Shown: positions 52,998 through 63,147, counted from the stretch's first letter. The stretch is DNA of 64,000 bases from Flaviflexus huanghaiensis (GCF_014118685.1 NZ_JACFAK010000001.1:248001-312000); one strand, 5' to 3'. Notes: a model not told the origin generated them from the sequence alone. A program made the numbers and translations.

Positions 52998-54278
52998 TCA
53001 GAGCCTGTCGAAGGACTGCTCGAGGTCGGCGAGAATGTCGTCGATGTGCTCGAGCCCGACCGACAGACGGACGAGACCCGCGGGTGCCCCGGCTGCCTCC
53101 AGTTCGGCTTCTGTCAACTGCGAGTGCGTCGTTGACGCGGGGTGGATGACAAGCGAGCGCACGTCCCCAATGTTGGCGACGTTCGAATGAAGCGTCAGCC
53201 CATCGACGAACTTGATGCCAGCCTCTTTGCCACCCTTAAGGACGAAGGCGATGATCGAGCCGGCGCCCTTCGGAGTGTATTTCTGAGCTAGTTCGTAGTA
53301 CGGGGAGGACGGCAGGGAGGCCCACGTCGTCGACTCGACCAGCTCATGTCTCTCGAGGAACTCCGCGACCGTCCGCGTGTTCTCCAGGTGCTTTTCCATG
53401 CGTAGCGAGAGGGTTTCGACACCGAGGCCAATGAGGAACGCGTTAAACGGTGAAATCGCCGGCCCCATGTCCCTGAGAAGGGTCGTGCGGATACGGGTGA
53501 CGAACGCTCCGGCACCGAGGTCTGCCCATGTGATGCCGTGATACGACGCATCCGGCTCAGACATCGTCGGAAACTTGCCCGACGTCCAATCGAAGTCACC
53601 CTTTTCGATGACAATGCCCCCCATCGACGTGCCGTGCCCGCCGAGGAACTTCGTCGCCGAATGGATGACGATGTCGGCGCCGTGCTCGAAGGGGCGCGTG
53701 ACGTACGGCGTGGCGATCGTGTTATCAACGACGAACGGGACACCCTCAGCGTGCGCCGCTTCCGCAATCGTCTCGAGGTCGAGCACTGATCCGCGAGGGT
53801 TCGGAATCGTCTCGCCAAAGAACAGCTTCGTCCGCTCGTTCGTGGCGGCACGCCACGATTCGGGGTCGCTTGGGTCCTCCACGTAAGTGACGTCGATCCC
53901 GTACCGAGTCAGCGTATGGGTGAGGAGGTTGAGTGTTCCGCCGTACAGCCATGGGCTTGCAACGACGTGATCGCCCGCCTGGGCGATGTTGAGTATCGTC
54001 AGCGTGGTTGCAGACTGGCCCGAGGCGAGAAGCAGGCCTGCTGCGCCGCCTTCGAGCGCAGCGAGACGATTCTCGATGGCGGCCTGGGTGGGGTTGGTGA
54101 TTCGGGTGTAGATGTTGCCCGGCTCGGCCAGGGCGAACCGGCCCGCGGCCTGCGCAGCATCATCGAAGACAAACGCTGTCGACTGATAGATGGGGAGCGC
54201 ACGCGCTCCGGTTTCGGTATCCGGGGTCTGCCCTGCGTGGATCTGCAGGGTCTCGAAGTTCCAGTTTTCTTGGGTCAT
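52998..54278 (-). CDS. metY: O-acetylhomoserine sulfhydrylase
   Basis: PLP enzyme converting O-acetylhomoserine and sulfide into homocysteine. Start ATG 54278 (MTQENWNFETLQIHAGQ), after GAGAGA; a longer frame to 54308 lacks support. Landmarks: PIYQSTAFVFDD, the PLP-stacking ALEGGAAGLLLASGQSA region, and the PLP lysine in HSATKFLGGHG. The C-terminal HPASTTHSQL motif is present. 426 residues, normal. First gene of the metY-metX-hydrolase unit. Confidence 0.96.
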   Translation of the reverse strand: MTQENWNFETLQIHAGQTPDTETGARALPIYQSTAFVFDDAAQAAGRFALAEPGNIYTRITNPTQAAIENRLAALEGGAAGLLLASGQSATTLTILNIAQAGDHVVASPWLYGGTLNLLTHTLTRYGIDVTYVEDPSDPESWRAATNERTKLFFGETIPNPRGSVLDLETIAEAAHAEGVPFVVDNTIATPYVTRPFEHGADIVIHSATKFLGGHGTSMGGIVIEKGDFDWTSGKFPTMSEPDASYHGITWADLGAGAFVTRIRTTLLRDMGPAISPFNAFLIGLGVETLSLRMEKHLENTRTVAEFLERHELVESTTWASLPSSPYYELAQKYTPKGAGSIIAFVLKGGKEAGIKFVDGLTLHSNVANIGDVRSLVIHPASTTHSQLTEAELEAAGAPAGLVRLSVGLEHIDDILADLEQSFDRL

Positions 54279-54322
54279 GATCTCTCTCACTGCATAAGGG
54301 AGTGCCAAAGTTGTGTACCAAC

Positions 54323-54378
54323 TCCAGCCTCACAGTTTGAATGGCTGGGGCCGATGCGGCGTGCATCGGTGCACGCCG
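54323..54378 (-). promoter_or_regulatory. Two hairpins in the metY leader
   Basis: On the minus strand: a perfect 9-bp stem CGGCGTGCA with its complement and a 4-nt loop (54357-54378), then CCAGCC/GGCTGG with a 13-nt loop (54323-54347), 45-100 bases before the metY start. They could be attenuator structures; no known riboswitch class fits. Confidence 0.4.
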
Positions 54379-54515
54379 GCTCGAAGCGGGGCGTGCGTTA
54401 GTTACACATTCGGAACATGCCATTGACCATAAACGGCTCGAGAATTTCCGGCAAAGCGATGCCCGGAATGTCTCAGTCCACGGACGAACGCTAATCTCAG
54501 GATGCCCGACGCGGG

Positions 54516-54531
54516 TGTGATCTTGCTCACG
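54516..54531 (+). promoter_or_regulatory. CRP/GlxR-type binding site
   Basis: TGTGA-TCTTGC-TCACG matches the CRP/GlxR consensus TGTGA-N6-TCACA at nine of ten positions. It is 218-233 bases upstream of the NlpC/P60 start and 240 bases upstream of metY in the other direction, so either could be controlled. Confidence 0.5.
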
Positions 54532-54748
54532 TCTCAAAAATATTACAGAGCCGCTAAATCCTGCAACACCCCTCTTTCCGCGGTTTCTTGCGGAATTCAG
54601 CCAGATGTTGCGCATGTGACAGATGGGAATGCTGTGCAAATTGAAAAAGATGTTTCTAAAAGGTCACAAATGTTATACCGTCGATATCGGAAAAGAATCT
54701 TTTGACGACGCAGTCAAGACGACACGCCGTCATGGCGAGGAGAGATAC

Positions 54749-56215
54749 GTGGCCAAACATCGCAGGGGCGCCGCACGGGCTGCATTCGCCGCAGCTATCG
54801 CCGGAAGTATGGTTTTAGCTGGCACAGCCGTCCTCGCGGACGATGCTGAGGACAGCACTGTTCCGGCATCAAGCTACATGGAGATGTCGCTCGCCCAGCT
54901 TGAGGCCGAGCTCGCTGAGCTCTCCGCAGAGTCGACTGCGCTCGCGGATGCTGCAGCGCGGGCTGAAAGCGAACAGATCCTCGCCCAAGCTGAACTCGCG
55001 GAGTCCATCACCGACGCCATTGATAAGCAGGACGCCGCGAACGCTGCCCTCGCCGAAGTCGATGAAGCTCGCCGGGATCTCGGTAGTGTCGGCGCCGCGA
55101 TGTATAGGGATGGTGCGCACGCGGTACCCTTCGGCAACTATCTCTCAGCCGACACACTCCAGGAAGCGAACGAGCGTCAGCTCGCCTATGACCGCGTTGG
55201 CCAGTCCGCAGGTAGCAAGCTGCAGGAGTTCGAGGCAAAACTCAATCTCGCAGAAGCAATGGAAGAGCAGGCCGCTACCGCCGCGGAAGCGCAGTCCGCC
55301 GCCGCTGCCGAGGTCGACAACACGGCTCGGGACGCCGAGCAGGCGGCCCGTGCTGCGGCCGAACAACTGGCCGAGGCGGAGAACCGTCGTGAGGCTGTCA
55401 TCGTCGCCATTGCGGAACAAAAGGGCGTCGAAGCGGAAGAAGAGCGCGCACGCATCGCAGCGCTCGAGGATCAGCGCGTTGCCGAGGTTGAAGAGGCCCG
55501 ACGCGTCATGCTCGAAGAGGCCCAGGCCCAGGCCGTGGCCCAGCAGGAAGCTGCCGCGATTCAGTCGTCGGCCAATCAGCAGTCCCGCCAGCCCCAGCCA
55601 CCTGCTGCGCAGGCCCCGGCTCCAGCACCGGCACCTGCTCCGGCACCGGCACCCGCGCCGGCTCCAGCACCCGCTCCGGCTCCAGCACCCGCGCCAGCTC
55701 CGGCTCCCGCGCCAGCTCCGGCTCCCGCGCCAGCTCCGGCTCCGGCACCTGCTCCCGCACCTGCTCCCGCACCTGCTCCCGCACCTGCACCAGCACCCGC
55801 GCCAGCTCCGGCCCCCGCTCCAGCTCCGGCCCCTGCGCCGAAGCCGACGCCACCTCCTGCTCCGAAACCGGTGACGAACGTCCGCAATTCAATCGTTGCG
55901 TACGCGAGGCAGTTCGTCGGCGCCCCTTACGTGTGGGGAGGCACGACGCCAGCCGGTTGGGACTGCATCGGATTCGCGCATTTCGTCTTCGGTCATCACG
56001 GGATCACGGTGGCTCGGTCCTCTTACGGTGCGCAGTTCAATGGCACGCAGGTTCCCGCGTCCCAGGCTCGTCCCGGCGACCTCATGTGGTGGCCCGGCCA
56101 TGTCGGTATCTACACCGGGAACGGCTCCCACATCGCAGCCTGGAACCCCTCGATGGGCACTCAGGAGCGCGCGGTCTGGGGTAGCCCGATGTATCGCAAC
56201 GTCGTCGGCGACTGA
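54749..56215 (+). CDS. Secreted NlpC/P60 cell-wall hydrolase with coiled coil and Ala-Pro linker
   Basis: Predicted peptidoglycan endopeptidase, 488 residues. Start: GTG 54749 after GAGGAGA (upstream in-frame codons look non-coding). A basic N-terminus and hydrophobic signal segment (AAFAAAIAGSMVLAGTAVLA) lead to a long coiled coil (about 40-285). A (Ala-Pro)38 linker spans residues 289-364. The C-terminal NlpC/P60 domain has catalytic Cys in GWDCIGFAHF (usually DCSGF), His in WWPGHVGIY and a third polar position in HIAAWNP. The layout resembles RipA/RipC-type separation hydrolases, whose coiled coil regulates the enzyme. Confidence 0.92.
   Translation: MAKHRRGAARAAFAAAIAGSMVLAGTAVLADDAEDSTVPASSYMEMSLAQLEAELAELSAESTALADAAARAESEQILAQAELAESITDAIDKQDAANAALAEVDEARRDLGSVGAAMYRDGAHAVPFGNYLSADTLQEANERQLAYDRVGQSAGSKLQEFEAKLNLAEAMEEQAATAAEAQSAAAAEVDNTARDAEQAARAAAEQLAEAENRREAVIVAIAEQKGVEAEEERARIAALEDQRVAEVEEARRVMLEEAQAQAVAQQEAAAIQSSANQQSRQPQPPAAQAPAPAPAPAPAPAPAPAPAPAPAPAPAPAPAPAPAPAPAPAPAPAPAPAPAPAPAPAPAPAPAPAPAPAPAPAPAPKPTPPPAPKPVTNVRNSIVAYARQFVGAPYVWGGTTPAGWDCIGFAHFVFGHHGITVARSSYGAQFNGTQVPASQARPGDLMWWPGHVGIYTGNGSHIAAWNPSMGTQERAVWGSPMYRNVVGD
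55613..55840 (+). repeat. Ala-Pro low-complexity repeat
   Basis: 228 bases encode 38 consecutive Ala-Pro dipeptides inside the NlpC/P60 gene. Codons alternate in short near-identical blocks, such as GCTCCCGCACCT, so the tract could expand or contract by slippage in 6-base or larger units without changing the frame. Confidence 0.95.
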
Positions 56216-56627
56216 TCGCTGGGCGTGACAGGAGGCTGGCCGGTTGAGCTGTCCCCTCCGCTTGTCTTAGGCGCTTGCTCGGCCGGGTGTGACGTGTGGG
56301 TGGTCGACTACCGACACCGACTTGGCCGTCATCATCGACGATCAGCCGGTCGGACGTTCGTCACGAAAATGACCGGGAAGGGGCGAGGCCGGGCGTCGAA
56401 TGGCCTTTACGTCAAAAGGTCCACGAGGGGAACTTTGAATGACGTCACTTTGACGGGGTAGCGGTTCTCCCGCAGATCTCTGGCAAGCTGCTCATCTTCT
56501 CGGTGACATCGGCGGCACCGATTGCGTTGCAAGTGACTTCCTGCGCTGAACCACCAGCCGACCATCGTTCGTGGCTGGGGTGTCAGCTTGCCAGCATGGA
56601 AGGGGACCTGACCGGCCCCCTCACGTG
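56216..56627. other. Gene-poor 412-base stretch between NlpC/P60 and ppa
   Basis: No convincing coding frame. It contains weak inverted repeats, for example CCAGCC/GGCTGG at about 56553-56578 and GGGGACC/GGCCCC at 56602-56618, which may terminate ppa (minus) and the NlpC/P60 gene. No tRNA or known RNA is seen. Confidence 0.5.
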
Positions 56628-57131
56628 TCAGTGTTCGGAGTAGTAACCCTGATCGATCGCGCGCTGATACGAGGCTTTAATCTCTGCCTCAGCGGCTGCG
56701 CGATCCACCCAATGGGCACCTTCAACGGACTTGCCCGGCTCGAGATCCTTGTAGACCTCGAAGAAGTGCTGAATCTCCAAGCGATGGAATTCGGAGACAT
56801 CGTCGATGTCGACGCGCCAGGAGGCGCGCTGGTCACCAGAGGGCACACACAGCACCTTGTCGTCACCGCCCGCTTCATCCTTCATGCGGAACATGCCGAG
56901 CGCGCGGCAACGGATGACGCAACCTGGGAATGTCGGTTCTTCGAGAAGGACCAGCGCATCAAGCGGGTCGCCATCCTCCCCGAGGGTGTCATCGATGAAG
57001 CCGTAGTCATCCGGATAACGGGTGGCGGTGAACAGCATGCGGTCGAGCCGGATGCGTCCAGACTTATGATCAACCTCGTACTTATTCCGGTTGCCCTTGG
57101 GGATCTCGATGGTGACATCGAATTCCAACAT
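56628..57131 (-). CDS. ppa: Inorganic pyrophosphatase
   Basis: Soluble family I pyrophosphatase that drives biosynthesis by hydrolysing PPi. ATG 57131 ([21 protein letters not shown]) follows GGAGGCGTC. Active-site pieces: [21 protein letters not shown] with the metal-binding aspartates, and the Lys/Asp block [19 protein letters not shown]. 167 residues, normal. Divergent from dacB with 64 bases between them. Confidence 0.97.
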   Translation of the reverse strand: MLEFDVTIEIPKGNRNKYEVDHKSGRIRLDRMLFTATRYPDDYGFIDDTLGEDGDPLDALVLLEEPTFPGCVIRCRALGMFRMKDEAGGDDKVLCVPSGDQRASWRVDIDDVSEFHRLEIQHFFEVYKDLEPGKSVEGAHWVDRAAAEAEIKASYQRAIDQGYYSEH

Positions 57132-57195
57132 GACGCCTCCTTTGGCTCCAGGTTCCTTTGTGGTGAACGATGAACGATCGTGACACACTGACAAG

Positions 57196-58566
57196 GTGAA
57201 GGCACGATCGCAGGCGGTTATTGTTGCTGTCTTGATTCTACTCGGAGGTTACGTCATTGCGGATGCGGTTGACGTAGCACCGGGTTTCCTCACGGCAGCT
57301 GATGTGCCGTCAGAGCCACGAGCCTACCCTGAAGTGGCCGATTTTGAGGTGTTTGACGCACACGTTCCCCCATTTGGCAATGCTGCGGATCTTTCACCGG
57401 AGGCCATCGCTACGGCCGCGGAGCAACTGGCCGCCGATCCTCGCAATACGGGAAGCACAGCCTTTGCCGTCCGTGACCTCGAAGGGAACCTGCTGTATGA
57501 GATGGCGGGAAATGACGGAAAGGTGCCAGCCTCCAACATGAAGGTCCTGACCGCGGCAGCGGCGCTAGCCGAACTGGGACCAAACACGACTCTTCCAACA
57601 TCGGCGATGCTCGCGGGTGACACCCTCTACCTCGTGGGTGGCGGGGATATTTACCTCGCCCTGGACCAGGGCGACCCGGGCGCACGGATCGGCCGTGCCG
57701 GACTCGGGGATCTCGCCGACCAGGTGACCGAGATGTTGACCGACCGCGGAGTCACCTCCATCCTTCTCAACGTGGACTCGAGCTTATTTTCTGGCGCGAA
57801 CTACAACGACATGGTCCAGGGAATCGACCGGTCCTACATCATGCCAATGAGGCCGCTCGCTATCGATAGGGGCCGGCTCGACGGCTTCTATTCGGCGACT
57901 CCCGACATTGATGCGGGCAATGTCTTCGCCGAGCGTCTTCGGGAACGCGGCATCGAAGTCCAGGCAATCGGCACCGCTGTGGCGCCCAGTTCCGCCCAAC
58001 AGGTAGGCGTCGTCCACTCCGCCCCGATCCGTGACCTCGTCGACCACTGCCTCACGGTGTCGGATAACTCGATGGCAGAAGTGCTCGGCCACCTCGTCGC
58101 GATCGAGCGCGGCTTGTCAGCCGACTTTGGCGGAGCCGCGAAGGGTGTGCGCGACTCGATCACCGAGCAGGGCTTCGCGACAACCGGACTCATTGTCTCG
58201 GACACGGCCGGTCTATCAACTGACAACAGGGTAAGCGCGAGTCTGCTGACTGAGATTCTCGTTGAAGCCGCCGTCTGCACTGAGTGCCCGCTCTCGAGCC
58301 TGCCGCACGGTATGCCGGTGGCGGGCCTGAGCGGCACGCTCACGGAACGGTTCTGGGAGCTGGAGTCGAGCGGTCTTGTTCGGGCGAAAACAGGGACTCT
58401 CGTCGAGGCGAACTCGCTCTCCGGCTATGTCACGACAAGCGGTGGCCACGTCCTCACCTTCTCAATCCTCATTGATGGTCTAGAACTGGGGACGACGGCG
58501 ATCGTGCGTCCCGCCATCGATGAGGCGCTTAATGCACTTGCTATGGGAGAACAAGATGCCGGTTGA
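57196..58566 (+). CDS. dacB: D-alanyl-D-alanine carboxypeptidase/endopeptidase (PBP4/DacB type)
   Basis: Trims peptidoglycan peptides outside the membrane. An N-terminal signal/anchor segment ([18 protein letters not shown]) leads to an S13 peptidase domain with SxxK in PASNMKVL, SxN in VSDNSMAE and KTG in [16 protein letters not shown]. 456 residues, typical for actinobacterial PBP4. GTG 57196 is the start. The next gene starts inside its last codons (overlap 11 bases). It heads the conserved cluster dacB-zincin-tilS-hpt-ftsH-folE. Confidence 0.94.
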   Translation: MKARSQAVIVAVLILLGGYVIADAVDVAPGFLTAADVPSEPRAYPEVADFEVFDAHVPPFGNAADLSPEAIATAAEQLAADPRNTGSTAFAVRDLEGNLLYEMAGNDGKVPASNMKVLTAAAALAELGPNTTLPTSAMLAGDTLYLVGGGDIYLALDQGDPGARIGRAGLGDLADQVTEMLTDRGVTSILLNVDSSLFSGANYNDMVQGIDRSYIMPMRPLAIDRGRLDGFYSATPDIDAGNVFAERLRERGIEVQAIGTAVAPSSAQQVGVVHSAPIRDLVDHCLTVSDNSMAEVLGHLVAIERGLSADFGGAAKGVRDSITEQGFATTGLIVSDTAGLSTDNRVSASLLTEILVEAAVCTECPLSSLPHGMPVAGLSGTLTERFWELESSGLVRAKTGTLVEANSLSGYVTTSGGHVLTFSILIDGLELGTTAIVRPAIDEALNALAMGEQDAG

Positions 58567-59491
58567 TCCGACTATCGCATACCGCCGGGTGCGGCAGCTC
58601 TCCGGCTCAGGTCCGGATATCACGCCTGCAAAAGCTCGCGCTGTCGCAACCGGGCTTCGCAGAGCTGCCGCGGCAGCCCCCGAGGTTGTTGCGCAGGTGA
58701 CCCACATGCACGACCTGACAGACATGGTCGCCGACACCCCAGTGTCTGTGCTTGCGCGGCCCGGATGGGCACAAGCGGCCGCTGTCTCCGTCGCACCGCT
58801 TCTCGATGATGTTCTCGATGGTGGACGGTTCACAAACAGACTGGCATCTGAAGAGCTCGCGGGTGCGCTCGCGTTCCTCGCGCCCCGAATCCTCGGCCAA
58901 TACGATCCTTTCGCGTTGACAGCGCTCCCTGGAAGGGGGTTGCCGATCTCCGGCAGGCTCCTTCTCGTCGCACCGAACATCTCGCAGTTCGCAACTGATT
59001 GGAACCTGGACATCATGGATGTTCAGCTGTTCGTCAGCGTGCACGAGTTCGCCCACGCATTTCAGTTCACCGCCGCAACCTGGCTCAAGGACGTCATCAT
59101 CGCCAAGGTTCACATGGCGGTGGAGTCTCTGGATGAGGGCCTGAGCGGGGACGCGTTCGATGAGCTTCTCGCGACGATGGCCGTTCTTGAGGGGCACGCG
59201 GAGCACGTGATGAACGCGGTGCCAATCGCCAGGATTCCATCCCGCAGGCGGATTACAGCCGCAATCGCTGCTCGGCGGGCTAACGCGACGGGCACCATGA
59301 AGCACGTCAACAAGTTGCTTGGGATTGACCTGAAGCTCGAGCAGTATCGGGCGGGAGAACGGTTCGTGTCGTCGATTATCGCCGCACAGGGGCATGAGGG
59401 CTTCAACCAGATCTGGGAGAATCCCCTCCACCTACCGAGTGCGGCTGAGCTGAAGGATCCACAGTCGTGGGCTACGCGCGTGCTGTCTTAG
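58556..59491 (+). CDS. Zinc-dependent metalloprotease, F420-associated zincin family
   Basis: A 311-residue DUF2342/Zincin_2 family protein. The zinc motif HEFAHAFQF (HExxH) is at about residue 164, and a downstream Glu in VLEGHAEHV is the likely third ligand. The family is known beside tilS and hpt across actinobacteria; substrates are unknown. ATG 58556 ([12 protein letters not shown]) follows GGGAGA; the longer frame reaches back into dacB. Its 3' end overlaps tilS by 25 bases. Confidence 0.9.
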   Translation: MPVDPTIAYRRVRQLSGSGPDITPAKARAVATGLRRAAAAAPEVVAQVTHMHDLTDMVADTPVSVLARPGWAQAAAVSVAPLLDDVLDGGRFTNRLASEELAGALAFLAPRILGQYDPFALTALPGRGLPISGRLLLVAPNISQFATDWNLDIMDVQLFVSVHEFAHAFQFTAATWLKDVIIAKVHMAVESLDEGLSGDAFDELLATMAVLEGHAEHVMNAVPIARIPSRRRITAAIAARRANATGTMKHVNKLLGIDLKLEQYRAGERFVSSIIAAQGHEGFNQIWENPLHLPSAAELKDPQSWATRVLS

Positions 59492-60474
59492 CCGCGCGCC
59501 AGGCGGTCCGCTCCGTCTTTGCAGACCTCGACCCCGGCACCCCGATCCTCGTTGCGTGTTCGGGCGGATCAGATTCCCTAGCGCTCGCACTCGCGGTATC
59601 CGCCGAAGCTCGTACCGCCGCCGTTATCCCCTATGCGCTCACCGTCGATCACGGAATCCTGCCCGGATCCGACGAGCGGGCCGCGAACCTTGTCAACATG
59701 CTCGCGGAGCACATGCCGGCTCGATCGATCCGAATCGACCCCTCTGGCACCGAGGGTCCCGAAGGTAGCGCCCGCACAGGACGATATCGCGTGATCGCGG
59801 ACGAGGCACGAGCCATCGGCGGTCCAGCTCTCGTCCTTCTCGGACACACGATGGACGACCAAGCTGAGACGGTCCTCATGGGGCTCGGCCGAGGAAGCGG
59901 GCCGCGTTCGATTGCGGGGATGACACCCCGAGGGTCCGTTCCCGGCGCTCCTGATGTTCCCGTCGCACGACCTTTCCTCAGGCTCACCCGAACCGCTCTG
60001 CAGGACGCTTTGAGAGGATGGGAGACACCCTGGTGGGACGATCCATCGAATCGAGTAGATGGGCCGTGGCGCACCGCCGATGGTCAGCCGTTGCGCCGCG
60101 TTGCAGTTCGGGAGCGGGCGCTCCCTGCCCTGTCCGAAGCGCTAGGCATCGACGTGCGTGAGCCGCTCGCACGGACCGCGTCACTCATCCAGGACGATCT
60201 CGATTACCTCGACGGCGTAGCAGGTGCGGCTCTTGCCGACGCCCGCGGCGAGAATGGGCTTCGGCTCGATGCGTTACGCCCCCTTCACCGTGCGATCCGT
60301 ACTCGGGTGCTCCGGGCATGGCTACTCGAGGAGGGGGCACGGCCCGGCGAGCTCAGTGGCTGGCACCTGGCAGCGGTGGACCGGCTCATCGACGGTGAGA
60401 CGGGTAGAGGAGTCGACATCCCGGGACTGCGCGCTACGAGAACACGGGACTGCCTCGTGCGGGTCGTGGAGTAG
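59467..60474 (+). CDS. tilS: tRNA(Ile)-lysidine synthase
   Basis: Converts C34 of the CAU-anticodon tRNA-Ile to lysidine so that it reads AUA. The PP-loop ATP-binding motif is ACSGGSDSLALAL; HTMDDQAETVLMGLGRGSG and RPFLRLTR are conserved downstream. 335 residues. GTG 59467 lies within the end of the zincin gene. Essential in most bacteria. Confidence 0.95.
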   Translation: MGYARAVLAARQAVRSVFADLDPGTPILVACSGGSDSLALALAVSAEARTAAVIPYALTVDHGILPGSDERAANLVNMLAEHMPARSIRIDPSGTEGPEGSARTGRYRVIADEARAIGGPALVLLGHTMDDQAETVLMGLGRGSGPRSIAGMTPRGSVPGAPDVPVARPFLRLTRTALQDALRGWETPWWDDPSNRVDGPWRTADGQPLRRVAVRERALPALSEALGIDVREPLARTASLIQDDLDYLDGVAGAALADARGENGLRLDALRPLHRAIRTRVLRAWLLEEGARPGELSGWHLAAVDRLIDGETGRGVDIPGLRATRTRDCLVRVVE

Positions 60475-60488
60475 CATAAACCCAAGCA

Positions 60489-61064
60489 GTGACTGATGAA
60501 GGGATATTCGTGGATTCGACGGATATGGGCGAGGACCTCAAGGAGATCCTCATCACCGAAGAGCAGATTTCGAGCCGGCTGGATGAACTCGCCGCCGAGA
60601 TCGACCGGGACTACGAGGGCCGCGAGATCCTCACTGTCGGCGTGCTCAAGGGCGCGGCCATGGTTGTGCCTGACCTGACAAGGAAGCTGCATACACCGCT
60701 CATGATGGACTGGATGGCGGTTTCCTCCTACGGGTCCGGCACGAAGTCCTCGGGCGTTGTCCGCATCCTCAAGGACCTCGAGACCGACCTTGAGGGCAGA
60801 CATGTCGTCATCGTCGAAGACATCGTCGACTCCGGGCTCACCCTGTCATGGCTCAAAGCGAACCTCGAGTCACGCGGCCCTGCAACGGTGGAGATCATGA
60901 CGTTGTTGCGTAAACCGGAGGCGGCGACAGTCGACATCGACGTCAAATACGTCGGCTTCGACATTCCCAACGAGTTTGTTGTGGGCTACGGCCTGGACTA
61001 CGACCAGAAATACCGCAATCTGCCCTTTATCGGCACTCTGGCGCCGCACGTCTATGGCGGATGA
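60489..61064 (+). CDS. hpt: Hypoxanthine phosphoribosyltransferase
   Basis: Salvages hypoxanthine/guanine to IMP/GMP using PRPP. The PRPP-binding motif is [17 protein letters not shown]; the N-terminal [15 protein letters not shown] and [20 protein letters not shown] are family blocks. 191 residues, normal. GTG 60489 is used; GTG 60510 is an alternative. It would reuse bases released by the secreted nuclease/nucleotidase pathway (inference). Its end overlaps ftsH by 11 bases. Confidence 0.95.
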   Translation: MTDEGIFVDSTDMGEDLKEILITEEQISSRLDELAAEIDRDYEGREILTVGVLKGAAMVVPDLTRKLHTPLMMDWMAVSSYGSGTKSSGVVRILKDLETDLEGRHVVIVEDIVDSGLTLSWLKANLESRGPATVEIMTLLRKPEAATVDIDVKYVGFDIPNEFVVGYGLDYDQKYRNLPFIGTLAPHVYGG

Positions 61065-63147
61065 TAAGCGGCAGCGCCGCACACAGCTGAAACCCTGGCA
61101 GGGAGCCGATCAGGGTGAAAAGCCGAGCTCCCCCGAGAAGGGCGGCGAACACAACGAGGACGCTGGTCCGAAGGGCAGTGGCAAAGACGCTGGGAAAAAG
61201 TCGAAGAAGACCCAGCCGGAGAGGCGCTCCTGGTTCCCGTGGTTACTGACCCCACTGTTCATTCTCGCCTTCTATTATCTGTTTTTTGGCGGCAGTGAGT
61301 ACACGCCGATCTCGACCTCGGAGGGGATCGCGATCCTCAAGGAGGCGGAGCCGGGCGACGTTGAGCGTGCCGTTATTACGCAGGGCGCCCAGACCGTCCG
61401 CCTCGATCTCGTGGAGGAGGTGACCGTCACTGACGCTGGCGGGGAGGAGCAGGAGGCGGGCGACCGCGTGTCGTTCCAATACGTCACAGCCCAGGACGAG
61501 CAGGTGGCTGAACTCGTCGCGGCCGCGGAGCCGACCAACGGCTATAACTCCGTCGTTCCTCAGGATTCGATCTGGGCATCGCTTCTCATCATGGCGGTCC
61601 CGCTTCTCATCATTCTCGGTTTCTTCATCTTCCTCCTACCGAAGCTCCAGCAGGGTGGTATGGGCGGCTTCGGCAAGATTCGGAGCAAAGGCGCGGGACC
61701 GGACAAGGAGATGCCGGACGTGACTTTCGACGCCGTCGCAGGCGTCGACGAGGCCGTGGAGGAGCTCGGTGAGATCAAGGAGTTCCTCGAGAACCCCGAT
61801 AAGTTCCGCAACATGGGTGCGAAGATCCCGAAGGGCGTCCTCCTCTACGGTCCGCCAGGTACGGGCAAGACCCTGCTCGCGAAAGCGGTCGCCGGTGAAG
61901 CCCAGGTCCCTTTCTTCTCCATCTCCGGCTCCGAGTTCGTCGAGATGTTTGTCGGAGTCGGCGCTTCCCGGGTGCGTGACCTCTTCACGAAAGCGAAGCA
62001 GTCAGCCCCCGCCATCATTTTCGTTGACGAAATTGACGCAGTCGGCCGCTCCCGCGGCATCGGCATCGGTGGCGGCAACGATGAGCGCGAACAGACGCTC
62101 AACCAGCTGTTGGTTGAAATGGACGGCTTCGACGCGACAACAAACGTCATCCTCATCGCCGCGACGAACCGTCCCGACGTTCTCGATCAGGCTCTGTTGC
62201 GGCCCGGCCGCTTCGACCGGCAGATCGCGGTCGACGCCCCAGACCTGCCCGGGCGTACGAAAATCCTCCAAGTCCATGCGGAGGGCAAGCCCCTCGCGGA
62301 GGGGGTTGAGCTGTCGGCGGTCGCCCGCCGCACGCCAGGATTCACCGGCGCGGATCTTGCCAACCTCATGAACGAGGCTGCACTGCTCGCCGCCAGGGCC
62401 GGGCAGAAGGTTGTGACGATCAGCGACCTTGACGAGGCGATCGACCGGGTTATCGCCGGCCCGCAACGTCGCACCCGCGTTATGAACCCCAACGAAAAGC
62501 GGATGACCGCGTACCACGAAGGCGGGCATGCGCTTGCCGCCGCCGCGCTCAACCACACGGACCCCGTAACGAAGGTGACGATCCTGCCGCGCGGTCGAGC
62601 TCTCGGCTACACCATGGTCATGCCAACCGAGGATCGCTACTCAACCTCTCGCAATGAGCTTCTTGATCAGCTCGTGTACGCACTCGGCGGGAGAGTCGCC
62701 GAAGAGCTAGTTTTCCACGACCCGACAACGGGAGCATCCAACGATATTCAGAAAGCGACGAGCATCGCCCGGAAGATGGTGACGGAGTACGGGATGTCGG
62801 CACGCGTAGGCGCCGTTCGGCTTGTTGCCGATGATTCCGATCCGATGACGCGGGCCGCAGGTGGCGGCCCTGCGGAGTACTCGGATCGGATGGCCCATAT
62901 CATCGATCAAGAGGTTCGCCACCTTATCGACGTCGCGCACGATGAGTGCTGGCAGATCATGACGACGAACCGCCACATTCTCGACGAGCTCGCTGGGCGG
63001 CTCCTCGAGAAGGAGACGTTGCTCGAGAAGGAGCTTGCTGAGCTCTTTGAGTCCGTCATCAAGTCACCCGAGCGTCCGCTCTGGCTGAGTTCGGATGAGA
63101 GACCGGTCTCCGATATCCCGCCCATCGACTATACGGAGGATTCGTGA
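61054..63147 (+). CDS. ftsH: ATP-dependent zinc metalloprotease FtsH
   Basis: Membrane AAA+ protease. ATG 61054 ([11 protein letters not shown]) is inside the end of hpt; a longer frame reaches back into it. A ~65-residue charged N-terminal extension precedes the first transmembrane helix ([19 protein letters not shown]); an extracytoplasmic domain and second helix ([19 protein letters not shown]) follow. AAA motifs: [39 protein letters not shown]. The zinc site reads HEGGHA (most FtsH: HEAGHA). 697 residues. Confidence 0.97.
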   Translation: MADDKRQRRTQLKPWQGADQGEKPSSPEKGGEHNEDAGPKGSGKDAGKKSKKTQPERRSWFPWLLTPLFILAFYYLFFGGSEYTPISTSEGIAILKEAEPGDVERAVITQGAQTVRLDLVEEVTVTDAGGEEQEAGDRVSFQYVTAQDEQVAELVAAAEPTNGYNSVVPQDSIWASLLIMAVPLLIILGFFIFLLPKLQQGGMGGFGKIRSKGAGPDKEMPDVTFDAVAGVDEAVEELGEIKEFLENPDKFRNMGAKIPKGVLLYGPPGTGKTLLAKAVAGEAQVPFFSISGSEFVEMFVGVGASRVRDLFTKAKQSAPAIIFVDEIDAVGRSRGIGIGGGNDEREQTLNQLLVEMDGFDATTNVILIAATNRPDVLDQALLRPGRFDRQIAVDAPDLPGRTKILQVHAEGKPLAEGVELSAVARRTPGFTGADLANLMNEAALLAARAGQKVVTISDLDEAIDRVIAGPQRRTRVMNPNEKRMTAYHEGGHALAAAALNHTDPVTKVTILPRGRALGYTMVMPTEDRYSTSRNELLDQLVYALGGRVAEELVFHDPTTGASNDIQKATSIARKMVTEYGMSARVGAVRLVADDSDPMTRAAGGGPAEYSDRMAHIIDQEVRHLIDVAHDECWQIMTTNRHILDELAGRLLEKETLLEKELAELFESVIKSPERPLWLSSDERPVSDIPPIDYTEDS

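Larger units (their letters stand above)
54279..54748. other. 470-base divergent regulatory region between metY and the NlpC/P60 gene
   Basis: No gene is supported here. It holds two hairpins in the metY leader (54323-54378), a CRP/GlxR-like site (54516-54531) and A/T-richer sequence up to the NlpC/P60 start. I looked for S-box, SAM-IV and c-di-AMP (ydaO) riboswitch landmarks and did not find a convincing match. Confidence 0.6.

Noticed and set aside
54279-54748. Possible c-di-AMP (ydaO) riboswitch before the NlpC/P60 gene
   Set aside because: Such riboswitches precede wall hydrolases in actinobacteria, but the conserved G-rich core and pseudoknot segments are not visible here.
55576-55887. 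Gly-Ala repeat protein on the minus strand
   Set aside because: It is simply the reverse reading of the Ala-Pro tract.
56225-56461. 78-codon plus-strand frame after the NlpC/P60 gene
   Set aside because: Mixed codon use, no motif, no ribosome site; probably chance.
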